39,905 bases of DNA from a virus. This document shows, in pieces, positions 12,810 to 21,236 of the stretch (position 1 is its first letter; each line of letters begins with the position of its first letter). The notes beneath the pieces were generated by a model. It searched no databases and was not told the origin of the DNA. It was given only the letters and a program-made list of their open reading frames with translations. The stretch covers positions 1 through 39,905 of the IMG/VR virus record IMGVR_UViG_3300044691_000130. One strand, 5' to 3'. The position numbers and the translations under genes are program-made.

Positions 12810-14969
12810 ATGCCTACGACGCCGTTGGAATCCGACAACTTAGCTGTGTCGGACGAAGACATTTGGTCTGAATTAGCCTCGCGCCTCAAGACCGCGATCG
12901 AGGCTGAGGGCAATAACCGAACTAAGGCGTTAGAGGCGTTGGAGTTCCTGGATGGCCATCAATGGCCAGATGATCTGTACAACAAGCGCAAGATTGCCAG
13001 ACGCCCAAGCTTGACGATCAACCATACGCGCACCTTTCGCATGCGGGTGGTAAACAACATGCGCCAGGAAAGACCGCGCATCAAAGTCCACCCGGTGGGT
13101 GATGGCGCGGATATCGATAAGGCCAATGTCGTTTCAGGGCTGATACGCCACATCGAGACCCGTTCCAATGCGGGAGTTGCCTACGACACGGCGGGGGCTT
13201 CGGCGGTTGATATCGGTTGGGGATACGCCAGGGTAAAAAGTGAGTTCATTGACCCTAAAAGCTTCGATCAAGAGCTATGCATCGTCCCCATCCGCAATAC
13301 GTTCACGACGTACATGGACCCGGCGTCTGTCATGCCTGCCGGTGAGGATGCTGAGTGGGTGATCATTACGGAGAAGATGAAGCGCACCGAGTTTAAGCGC
13401 CAGTATCCAGAGGAGAAGATGACCGAGTTCGTTAAAACCGGGGTTGGTGACTTTCAGTCGATGTGGGAGACGAAGACCGAGATTCGCCTAGCTGAGTATT
13501 ACCGGGTCACACGTCGAAATGACATTCTTGTGCAGTTCTCGGATGGCTCTGCTGAGTACGCGAGTGATTTGAAGAAGCCAGCCATTCAGGCTTTGATTGC
13601 CAAGCTGGGTGTAACTGAGACCGGCCGGCGCCAATCTTTCAAAAAGACCATCGAGTGGTTCAAGGTCAACGGCTCGAAGATCGTAGACAGACGGTCGGTT
13701 GATGATAATCCGCTGCCAGATGAATGGATTCCAGTCATCAGGTGCGAGGGCAACGTCCTCGACATCAATGGTGAGGTAAGGCGTAAGGGCATGATTGAGG
13801 ATCTAATGGATCCTGCGCGCATGTTCAACTACTGGCGCACCTCGGAGACAGAGCAGCTTGCATTAAGCTCCAAAGCCCCATGGGTCGGACCAGCCGGGTT
13901 TATGGCGGGCCATCCTGAGTGGGCGGATGCCAATCAGACGCCTTACTCAGCGCTTGAGTACGAAGTCGTCACGATCGAGCAGCCTGACGGCTCATTTGCG
14001 CCGGTTGGTAAGCCTGAAAGACAGCAAGCGATCGAGGTCCCGGCAGGGTTTGTGCAAGCGGCCCAATCAGCCCAACAAGATTTGATGTCGGTGGCGGGTA
14101 TGCCGCACGACCCGGGTAAGGATAATCCCTCCCAAGTGGTCTCAGGCGTGGCTTTACAGCGCCGGCAAGCACTCTCGGACATCGGCCACTACCAGTACTA
14201 CGACAATCAGACGCGCTTCATCGCGCAGATCGGTCGGATCCTGCTTCAATTGATCCCGCACTATTACTCGACGCAGCGGATGCAGCGGATCATTGGTGAG
14301 GATGGCGTTCCCACCATGGAAGCCATCAACACGCCACAGCAGAGCGCGACAGATCCGGCAGTCACTTCTGTCAAGAACGATCTGACCGTGGGTAAGTTTG
14401 ATGTGGTCATGGATACAGGCCCAGGCTATGACACCAAGCGCCAGGAAGGCGCTGAATCGATGATCGCCATGCTGGCTACCCCATTGGGTGAGGAAATAGC
14501 GAAGGTCGGTGGCGACATCGTGCTTCGTTCTATGGACTGGACAGGGGCTGATGCTTTGGCCGATCGGTTGATGCCAAAGACGCCGGATGCCATGAAGAAG
14601 GTCATGGATCAGTTGCCCAAGCAGGCACAGAACATTGTGCAAAGCTTCATGGGGCAACTTAATCAGGCCAACCAGAAAATTACGCAGCTAGAAGCAGACT
14701 TGAAGTATGGGTTGACTAAGACCCATACGCAGGAAGCCACCAAGATGGCTGTGGAGCACTTACGCGACCAGAGGGCAGAGCGCGATACGGACGCTGATAA
14801 CGCCACCAAGCGCGAGGACACGCATGTTAAGGCAGTTACTGCTCACAACGTGGCTGAGATTCGCGCCGGCGCCCAGCTGCTGAATACGCATGTCGAGGCA
14901 GCGCACAACAAAGCGGCTGCGGCTGATGCCTTGAAAGCGGCTGAGTCCGCGGAAAAAGAAACAGTTTAA
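12810..14969 (+). CDS. Portal protein, P22 type
   Basis: 719 aa, close to the 725 aa of P22 gp1. The N-terminal part (EFLDGHQWPDDLYNKRKIAR; PSLTINHTRTFRMRVVNNMR) and the stem region are characteristic of the P22-type portal family. The C-terminal 100 residues are a long Ala/Glu-rich helix, matching the barrel that extends into the P22 capsid. Twelve copies form the ring through which DNA enters and leaves. No ribosome site precedes the ATG, which follows directly on a stop codon, so translation is probably coupled. Confidence 0.93.
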   Translation: MPTTPLESDNLAVSDEDIWSELASRLKTAIEAEGNNRTKALEALEFLDGHQWPDDLYNKRKIARRPSLTINHTRTFRMRVVNNMRQERPRIKVHPVGDGADIDKANVVSGLIRHIETRSNAGVAYDTAGASAVDIGWGYARVKSEFIDPKSFDQELCIVPIRNTFTTYMDPASVMPAGEDAEWVIITEKMKRTEFKRQYPEEKMTEFVKTGVGDFQSMWETKTEIRLAEYYRVTRRNDILVQFSDGSAEYASDLKKPAIQALIAKLGVTETGRRQSFKKTIEWFKVNGSKIVDRRSVDDNPLPDEWIPVIRCEGNVLDINGEVRRKGMIEDLMDPARMFNYWRTSETEQLALSSKAPWVGPAGFMAGHPEWADANQTPYSALEYEVVTIEQPDGSFAPVGKPERQQAIEVPAGFVQAAQSAQQDLMSVAGMPHDPGKDNPSQVVSGVALQRRQALSDIGHYQYYDNQTRFIAQIGRILLQLIPHYYSTQRMQRIIGEDGVPTMEAINTPQQSATDPAVTSVKNDLTVGKFDVVMDTGPGYDTKRQEGAESMIAMLATPLGEEIAKVGGDIVLRSMDWTGADALADRLMPKTPDAMKKVMDQLPKQAQNIVQSFMGQLNQANQKITQLEADLKYGLTKTHTQEATKMAVEHLRDQRAERDTDADNATKREDTHVKAVTAHNVAEIRAGAQLLNTHVEAAHNKAAAADALKAAESAEKETV

Positions 14970-15020
14970 ACCGTACTGGCCGGATGCCAGGGATCAAGCG
15001 CCTAACGGCGAGGATATGTC

Positions 15021-16034
15021 ATGCCGAAAGTAGTTACAGGTAAGGGTTTCGATGAGTTCGTTCAGACGGGTAAGCATCAAACGATCGATGGTGGCTCAAA
15101 AAGACCAGAGCCAAAGGTCATTGAAAAGCCCCCTGAGGTCAAAGAACTGATCAAAGAAACGGAAGCCAAGACTGCTTTGGACATGAAACCCGATGAGGGC
15201 AAAGAAGATACCGGCCTAGAGGCCGGGGATGAGGAATTTACCGAGCGCACCCGCAAGCGCATTGAGACCAAGCATCGCGAGATGAAGCAGGCTCAGGCCT
15301 TGGCGGACAAGCTAAAAGGCGAATTGGAAGACACGGAGAATTTCTCCAAGTCACAGTATCAACGTGCATTGGCCGCTGAAGAGAGCGCCAAAGCACTTGA
15401 GTATGAGTTGGGTCAGTTACGGACCAATGCCACAAAGGCAGAGGCCGGGAATGAATTGCAAGCACCGGATGAGAACGATCCGAAGTTTCGCAATGACAAG
15501 GGTGAGTTTCAGTTGAAGCTATACGAGGCAGCTCGGGATAAATATGTACTTGCGCAATTCAAACAGCAGCAAGAGGCCGAACGTGTGCAGGCCGATCAAG
15601 CACTCAAGATCAAAGCCTTCGAGGCAAAACTTGAGCGCGCACGGGAAAAATATCCGGACTTCAAAGAAATAGTCGGTGCTGCAGATGTACAGGTCCCTCC
15701 GTACATCCAGAACTACATGGTCGAATCCGACTTTGGCGGCGATCTTGGCTATTTCTTTGCGAAGAATCCGGAAGTCACTGCTCGTATTTTCAAACTTCCA
15801 CCGATCAAGGCCATTGCTGAGATCGGCAAATTAGAAGTGCAGTGGGAGAAGAAACCCGAAGAGCCGAAGCCGGCCGTGGTTGAAATCCCAAAGCCTTCTG
15901 GTGGAGCTCCTCCGCCTATCACACCTTGGAAGGGCACAGGATCGCCTGGGGTCAATTCAGACCCGGCGAAAATGAGTCCTAAAGAATTGCTTGCGTACAC
16001 GCGAGAGAAAGAGGTCTCACGCAAGCGTAGATAG
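15021..16034 (+). CDS. Scaffolding protein
   Basis: 337 aa, acidic and mostly helical, between the portal and coat genes as in P22 (gp8, 303 aa). Residues 75-200 contain long charged heptad stretches (KHREMKQAQALADKLKGELE; FKQQQEAERVQADQALKIKA). The C-terminus ends in a basic helix (YTREKEVSRKRR), matching the coat-binding basic helix of P22 scaffold. It directs procapsid assembly and leaves before packaging. GAGG lies upstream of ATG 15021. Confidence 0.8.
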   Translation: MPKVVTGKGFDEFVQTGKHQTIDGGSKRPEPKVIEKPPEVKELIKETEAKTALDMKPDEGKEDTGLEAGDEEFTERTRKRIETKHREMKQAQALADKLKGELEDTENFSKSQYQRALAAEESAKALEYELGQLRTNATKAEAGNELQAPDENDPKFRNDKGEFQLKLYEAARDKYVLAQFKQQQEAERVQADQALKIKAFEAKLERAREKYPDFKEIVGAADVQVPPYIQNYMVESDFGGDLGYFFAKNPEVTARIFKLPPIKAIAEIGKLEVQWEKKPEEPKPAVVEIPKPSGGAPPPITPWKGTGSPGVNSDPAKMSPKELLAYTREKEVSRKRR

Positions 16035-16044
16035 GTAAGAGGCG

Positions 16045-16067
16045 CTCCTAAACAAACCCTTTAGGAG
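16045..16067 (+). promoter_or_regulatory. Hairpin enclosing the coat-gene ribosome site
   Basis: CTCCTAAA (16045-16052) pairs perfectly with TTTAGGAG (16060-16067) across a seven-base loop. The right arm contains the Shine-Dalgarno AGGAG of the coat gene, 9 nt before its GTG start. In RNA the 8-bp stem would cover the ribosome site. Confidence 0.7.
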
Positions 16068-16076
16068 ACTTTTCCC

Positions 16077-17432
16077 GTGGCTAATACCCTGCTCGATATG
16101 AGCTACATCACCAACAAAGCGTTGGTTGTGCTCGAGAACGAGCTTGTGATCGCAAATCGCGTCACTCGCGAGTACTCAAACGAGTTTGCACAGACCGGCG
16201 CCAAAGTTGGCAACGATGTGTCGATTCGTCGTCCGCCCCGCTACAAGGGCACCTATGGTCCGCCTCTGAACGTCGAAGACACCAATGAGACGTTCTGCCA
16301 GGTGGCCCTCAATTACCAGTTCCACGTCGATGTCCAATTCACCACGCAGGATCTTGCGCTGGCGATGGATATGTTCGCGGAACGGGTATTGAAGCCTCAG
16401 ATCGCACCTGTTGCGAACCGGGTTGACTCTGACACTGCGCAGTTCGCGTATCTCAATACGGCTGCGACTTTGGGTACTTTCGGTACCAGCCCTAACTCAC
16501 TCAAGCTCTTCACCGATGCGCGCGCGATTCTGGCGGCTGAATCCTGCCCGCGAGAAGGTGAGAAGAACGCGGTTCTGGATCCTATCTCCATGTCATCCAT
16601 GGTGGCCACGGTCCAGGGCTTGTTCAACCCGCAAGCGAAGATCGGCGAGTACATCGAAGCCGGTATGATCGCGCGCGAGTTCGCAGGCCTTGATTGGTGG
16701 GAAGATCAGAACATCCCGGTCTTCACTTGCGGCGCGCAAGGCGGAACACCGGTTCTGACCACTCCGATTGCCGGCACTGCCTTCCTGACTACCGGTTGGG
16801 CGCAGCAAGGCACGGTGAGTACTCAGGGTTGGACTGCATCGACCGCGGTTATTAACGTGGGCGACATCATCCAGTTCGCTGGCGTCTTCCCGGTCAATCC
16901 GCAGAATCGCTTGCAGTACGGCAAGACTTTGCGCCAGTTCGTCGTATTGCCTCCCGGTGGATTTGTCACGCCTCCCAATGGCGCGGCGAACCCTGGATTG
17001 ACTTATGGTGCAGCGGCATTGGCTGCTGGTACGTTCAATCCGATCACGGGTCAGCTCGTATCGAGCGGTACGGGCACACTGACCTTGACCATTGGCGATG
17101 CTTGCATCTCTGGTGGGCAGTTCCAGAACGTCACTGCTGCGCCTGTTTCGGGTGCTGCGATCACGGTCAACGGTGGCGTGGGTTCTGCAGGTCTTGTCTC
17201 GCCGCAATCTCTCGTGTTCCACAAATATGCGTTCGCACTTGCGTTTGCTGATTTGCCACTGCCCCGCGGTGTCGAATATGCAGCGCGTGCCTACGATGAT
17301 GAGGATATCGGGATGTCCATCCGCTGCGTGACTCAGTACACGATCAACAACGATTCGGAACCGACTCGTGCTGATGTGTTGTACGGTCCCGCCTCACTCT
17401 ATCGCAGCTTGGCGCTGCGAGTGGCAGGTTAA
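16077..17432 (+). CDS. Major coat protein, P22 type
   Basis: 451 aa from GTG 16077 with AGGAG upstream, close to P22 gp5 (430 aa). The N-terminus (ALVVLENELVIANRVTREY) and the segment VGNDVSIRRPPRYKGTYGPP are family hallmarks. Residues 220-345 correspond to the inserted I-domain (telokin-like) region and are Gly/Thr-rich here. The end (GMSIRCVTQYTINNDSEPTR) completes the HK97 fold. It builds the T=7-type shell. Directly followed by a decoration-like gene. Confidence 0.93.
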   Translation: MANTLLDMSYITNKALVVLENELVIANRVTREYSNEFAQTGAKVGNDVSIRRPPRYKGTYGPPLNVEDTNETFCQVALNYQFHVDVQFTTQDLALAMDMFAERVLKPQIAPVANRVDSDTAQFAYLNTAATLGTFGTSPNSLKLFTDARAILAAESCPREGEKNAVLDPISMSSMVATVQGLFNPQAKIGEYIEAGMIAREFAGLDWWEDQNIPVFTCGAQGGTPVLTTPIAGTAFLTTGWAQQGTVSTQGWTASTAVINVGDIIQFAGVFPVNPQNRLQYGKTLRQFVVLPPGGFVTPPNGAANPGLTYGAAALAAGTFNPITGQLVSSGTGTLTLTIGDACISGGQFQNVTAAPVSGAAITVNGGVGSAGLVSPQSLVFHKYAFALAFADLPLPRGVEYAARAYDDEDIGMSIRCVTQYTINNDSEPTRADVLYGPASLYRSLALRVAG

Positions 17433-17434
17433 TC

Positions 17435-17911
17435 ATGGCTAACGTAAACCTGGGTCCGGCTATCACCTCGACCCCTTCAACCCTCAACGTCTTGACGCCC
17501 GTTAATACGTTGGGGCCGACTGTTCCCCCGCAAGGTGCCAACGCACTTAGGTTGCTGACCGTGGCTCGTGGCGTATCACTGTCTGGTACTGGCGATGTCG
17601 CATTGATGCCGATCATCAATGCCTCTAGCTGGGTGGGTGCCACGGTGCTTACCGCGAATGGGCAGGTGTCCGGTGTTCCTGGCAGCATTGCCAGCGCATC
17701 GATCGGTATCTTTACTGCCGCTGCAAGCGGTGGTACGGCGATCAAGACACAAGCGGCCCTGGCTGCGAACAGCGTGGCTGGCTCAGCCATTGCGATTGCC
17801 TCTGCAAACGTCGTCCTAGCTTTCACGGCAGTGAATCTGTTCCTGAACGTCGGTACGGCGCTGGCGAATGCAACCGTTGATGTCTTCGTATACGGATACG
17901 ACCTCTCGTAA
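17435..17911 (+). CDS. Probable capsid decoration or minor virion protein
   Basis: 158 aa starting 2 nt after the coat stop, with AGG 7 nt upstream. Almost free of charged residues and rich in Ala, Val, Thr and Gly, with alternating hydrophobic strands that suggest a beta sandwich. The N-terminus MANVNLGPAITST is echoed in the SGNH protein at 18658. A terminator follows, so this and the coat may be expressed at a higher level. Function inferred from position. Confidence 0.6.
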   Translation: MANVNLGPAITSTPSTLNVLTPVNTLGPTVPPQGANALRLLTVARGVSLSGTGDVALMPIINASSWVGATVLTANGQVSGVPGSIASASIGIFTAAASGGTAIKTQAALAANSVAGSAIAIASANVVLAFTAVNLFLNVGTALANATVDVFVYGYDLS

Positions 17912-17917
17912 CCCCTT

Positions 17918-17946
17918 GGGGGCGGACTGACACGCCCCCTCATTTT
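17918..17946 (+). terminator. Intrinsic terminator after the coat block
   Basis: GGGGGCG (17918-17924), eight-base loop, CGCCCCC (17933-17939), then TCATTTT. A perfect 7-bp GC stem with a short T run; it probably lowers transcription of downstream tail genes relative to coat. Confidence 0.7.
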
Positions 17947-17957
17947 AGGAGTCCCCC

Positions 17958-18290
17958 ATGCCTTTAGGCCCACAGATTGTTACTTATGGAAATATCCAAA
18001 GTTCATTTATTTTGACGCCCACCCTAACCCCGGTGTCGGTAGCCACGATTACCTCTGCTGAACAGACGTTCACCATTCAAGGGTTGCAAGTCGGAGACCA
18101 GGTGACGGTTACGCCAAATTTTGCAGTCACAAATTTGGTGGATATCGTGGCGGCTCGTGTTACGGCGGCCAATACGCTAGGGGTAAGCTTTCAAAATGGC
18201 ACCGCCGGCCCTCTGACCCCCGGGGCAGGTGTGTATGCGGTTGAGGTCAATCGGCCAATGGCCGGTATGGCGATGACGAGTATCCAGTAA
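17958..18290 (+). CDS. Hypothetical virion protein
   Basis: 110 aa with AGGAG before ATG 17958. Beta-rich (TFTIQGLQVGDQVTVTPNFA and later VDIVAARVTAANTLGVSF), resembling small Ig-like or jelly-roll decoration domains of phage heads. Its stop overlaps the next start. Function not identified. Confidence 0.6.
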   Translation: MPLGPQIVTYGNIQSSFILTPTLTPVSVATITSAEQTFTIQGLQVGDQVTVTPNFAVTNLVDIVAARVTAANTLGVSFQNGTAGPLTPGAGVYAVEVNRPMAGMAMTSIQ

Positions 18291-18658
18291 TGGGCGAGTC
18301 AACCGATACGGTTGCGCCACTGCTGACATTGACGGCGGCAGGTGCAGGGACCTTCAACGGACCCTCGTCTATCAATCCTTGGGGACGTGGTGTCACACTA
18401 GGGATTAATACCACGGTGGATACGGCTGGATCGTATGTGGTGAATATCCAAGGATTGGATGTCGCGAGCGGGCAGTTCTACACCATCTGTACTTCCGCAG
18501 CAATTGCGGCCGCTGGTTTCTCTACGCTAACTGTTTACCCTGGAATAACCGCATCAGCATCGGCATTTAGCGCACCTCTGCCGCGGACTTGGCGCGTACA
18601 GTCGGTTGTCACCACAGGTCCAATCACCGCAACCATCGGCGCATCGGTGATGCAGTAA
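18290..18658 (+). CDS. Hypothetical virion protein
   Basis: 122 aa, beta-strand rich and nearly free of Lys and Glu, like its upstream neighbour. Segments such as GSYVVNIQGLDVASGQFYTI suggest a beta sandwich. It is coupled by one-base overlaps (TAATG) on both sides. A head-decoration or collar role is a guess from its position between coat and tail accessory genes. Confidence 0.6.
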   Translation: MGESTDTVAPLLTLTAAGAGTFNGPSSINPWGRGVTLGINTTVDTAGSYVVNIQGLDVASGQFYTICTSAAIAAAGFSTLTVYPGITASASAFSAPLPRTWRVQSVVTTGPITATIGASVMQ

Positions 18659-20274
18659 TGCCCAATGTCAACTCAGGACCCGCGAGCACTTCGACTGCGA
18701 ATGTTCAGAGTTCTTTGAGTGGGCCGACTTCCCTGCTTGCAAATCTTCCCCCTGCATCATCCGTCACTTTTGGAACGCAAACCTATACGAGTGATGCAGG
18801 TCCCGTTTATAGCAACGGAATGCAATGGGTTTTAGGGTACTTGATAGCGCGTAAGAAACATACGCTGATAGCGCCTGGAATCAAGAACATCCAACAGGTG
18901 ATGGCGTCCCCTCCGACGCTTGCCATTTCGACCACAAATCCGGCCGCGGCCGGTCAGTTCTATGGGGCCACAAACTTAACCACGGGGAGTCTATCGGCAC
19001 CCATCAATACCGCCAACTGGACGGTTACCCGTGCGGGAAACCCGGTTATCCAGGGTGCTGCGTTCCCCGCCCTTCAATATGTAGGCTATAACTCCATCCT
19101 GTCGGCGGGTGGCTCCAACATCGTTGACTTCTCCGTCATATTCAGCGGAACCGTGTTGGTGTTCGCGATCAAAGATTTGAACACCTCCATGCTGGTGAAG
19201 GTGAATGATCAGTACGTATCCTTGACACCAACGGCGACCGGATCTACCGGAAGTACGACGTACCTGTCCATCACGTTCCAAGCTGCTGTAACTGGGGTGC
19301 GCATTGATATCCTGTGTTCCGATATCTTTGGGGCTATGTCTTTTTGGGGAATGTACACCGGCAGCCTCACCGATACCTTAGAGCCTGCGGAGATTCGTGG
19401 ACCGCGCATTATCGTACTGGGTGATTCAATCACCGCCGCCACGGGCGCGGCTCATCAGGCTTTAGGTTTCGTCGGGGTGTTTGCGGAGTATTTAGGCTGG
19501 GATGATGTCTGGCCCTCCGGGATCGGCGGAACCGGGATGCTGACCGCCGCATCCCAAGCATATATCGCGCGCCTTGCGACCGACGTGTTTCCGTACGCTC
19601 CAGATGAGGTGATTATCGCTGGGTTCCAAAACGACAACGGCCAGAAGACGTCAGACATTGCAGCGGCAGCATCCGCGCTGATTGCCGCGATCCATCAGAA
19701 TCTGCCCACGTGTCGCATTACCTTCTTTGGCCCCTATACCCCTATCGGGTCTGGATATCAGTTCGGGAACAACGCACCGAATGGCACTGGATACGTCGCA
19801 ACTCGGGCAGGACTTGCTCAAGCGACTGCAAACGATCCTTTGGTACGCTGGATTGATCCGACCACATATCCGCTGAATGCGTCGTCTAATATTCCACTGG
19901 GAGCGACGCAGCAGGCTAACAACACCCACTCTCTCACACAGTCAGTCGTAGCGCTGGCCACTACGCTGCACACGAATATTGCGTTGCTGACCGGCGCACA
20001 GTACGAATTCGCAGACGGTAGTCGCTTCCGTACATTATCGATTGCGAACACAACTGCGACGATCGATCAGTGCATCAACGCGCAAGCGAATGGCGCGACG
20101 TTCAAACTGGTGGGTAATTGCTGGATTACCGGCGTTGGGTTCCAGGGCGCTCTGACCGGGGTCGGCAATGCTGACACCTTCATCTTTACCGATCACGTGC
20201 ACCCGGTTAGCTTAGGCCATCGGCATCTTGGTATCGCACTGGCGCAGCAATATGTTGCGAATCTGAATAGCTGA
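18658..20274 (+). CDS. SGNH/GDSL hydrolase fused to a virion N-domain
   Basis: 538 aa from ATG 18658 (TAATG junction); the longer in-frame reading from 18589 runs into the previous gene. GDS at 255-257 supplies the nucleophile Ser257 (block I), GIGGTG at 288-293 is block II, GFQND at 322-326 is block III, and Asp512 with His515 in DHVHP is block V. SGNH enzymes are esterases; virion-borne ones often remove O-acetyl groups from surface polysaccharide. Residues 85-235 form a beta-rich domain and the first 13 resemble the decoration-like protein at 17435. Its placement between coat and tail accessory genes suggests it is carried on the virion. Confidence 0.85.
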   Translation: MPNVNSGPASTSTANVQSSLSGPTSLLANLPPASSVTFGTQTYTSDAGPVYSNGMQWVLGYLIARKKHTLIAPGIKNIQQVMASPPTLAISTTNPAAAGQFYGATNLTTGSLSAPINTANWTVTRAGNPVIQGAAFPALQYVGYNSILSAGGSNIVDFSVIFSGTVLVFAIKDLNTSMLVKVNDQYVSLTPTATGSTGSTTYLSITFQAAVTGVRIDILCSDIFGAMSFWGMYTGSLTDTLEPAEIRGPRIIVLGDSITAATGAAHQALGFVGVFAEYLGWDDVWPSGIGGTGMLTAASQAYIARLATDVFPYAPDEVIIAGFQNDNGQKTSDIAAAASALIAAIHQNLPTCRITFFGPYTPIGSGYQFGNNAPNGTGYVATRAGLAQATANDPLVRWIDPTTYPLNASSNIPLGATQQANNTHSLTQSVVALATTLHTNIALLTGAQYEFADGSRFRTLSIANTTATIDQCINAQANGATFKLVGNCWITGVGFQGALTGVGNADTFIFTDHVHPVSLGHRHLGIALAQQYVANLNS

Positions 20275-21236
20275 TGGGTGCTTCAGCCTCAACTGCCGGC
20301 GACATCATTACTGGCGCATTGCTCAACATCAATTCGTATTCGCCCGGTGAGCCGCTACAAACACCGGATGCTACTACGGGTTTGAATGCCCTCAACGATC
20401 TGCTCGACTCCCTGTCGAATGATGATGCCTTCGTTTACACCCAGCAAGAAACGCTTTTCCCCTGGATAGCGGGGCAGTTTCAATACAGCGTCGGTAATCC
20501 GGTCGGCGGAACGTTTGTAGCTACGGTCACAGGTGGATCCGCGGTTCTGACCAGCGTGATTGTCCCTCCAAACCTCATCGTGAATGGTGATTTGACCGAC
20601 GTAGGAGCCTCCATACCGGCAGGGACGACGGTGCTATCCATTGGCACCAACACGGTCACGATGTCCGCTCCTGCGCTCAATACGCCTGCCCAAAACCCAG
20701 AACCAATCACCTATACGACGCCAGGCAATATCAAGATGGGCCGGCCGCTTAGGTTTCGCTCAGGCTTCTCGCGCGCGGTCACTTCAAGTTTCTCAAACCT
20801 CGACTACAGCTTCACCTTCACCGACTTCGATAACTATAAGCGTGAACTGTTGAAGAATGTGCAAGGGCCGTGGCCCTACATTGCCGCTTACCAGCCCACC
20901 TTTCCCTTAGGCACGATATACGTGTATCCAGCCCCCGGCTCATCCTACGTCGCGCACATCTTCAGCGACATCATTTTAAGCGAGTTCGCTGGCATCAACA
21001 GTGTCTACTCGATGCCGCAGGGCTATACTAGGGCACTTAAAAAGCTGCTCGCGCTAGAACTTGCGCCGACCTATGGCAAGACCCCCTCACCGCTGCTGAT
21101 CACGCAAGCCAAGGAGGCTAAGAAGCTCCTTCAGGGAACCAACTCAAGTCCTGTGCGCGTGCTGCAGTTCGATACTGCATTGGCGCGAACCGATGCCAAT
21201 GACGCGTCGTGGGCACAGACTGGCGGCTTTACTTAA
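20274..21236 (+). CDS. Tail accessory factor, P22 gp4-like
   Basis: 320 aa, twice P22 gp4 (166 aa). The N-terminal 72 residues (ATTGLNALNDLLDSLSNDD) and the part after residue 150 (FDNYKRELLKNVQGPWPY and LFPLGTIYVYPAP-like strands) form the gp4 fold that binds the portal after packaging. Residues 79-146 are an inserted beta module that closely matches one in the next gene. The TGATG junction couples it to the SGNH gene. Confidence 0.8.
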   Translation: MGASASTAGDIITGALLNINSYSPGEPLQTPDATTGLNALNDLLDSLSNDDAFVYTQQETLFPWIAGQFQYSVGNPVGGTFVATVTGGSAVLTSVIVPPNLIVNGDLTDVGASIPAGTTVLSIGTNTVTMSAPALNTPAQNPEPITYTTPGNIKMGRPLRFRSGFSRAVTSSFSNLDYSFTFTDFDNYKRELLKNVQGPWPYIAAYQPTFPLGTIYVYPAPGSSYVAHIFSDIILSEFAGINSVYSMPQGYTRALKKLLALELAPTYGKTPSPLLITQAKEAKKLLQGTNSSPVRVLQFDTALARTDANDASWAQTGGFT

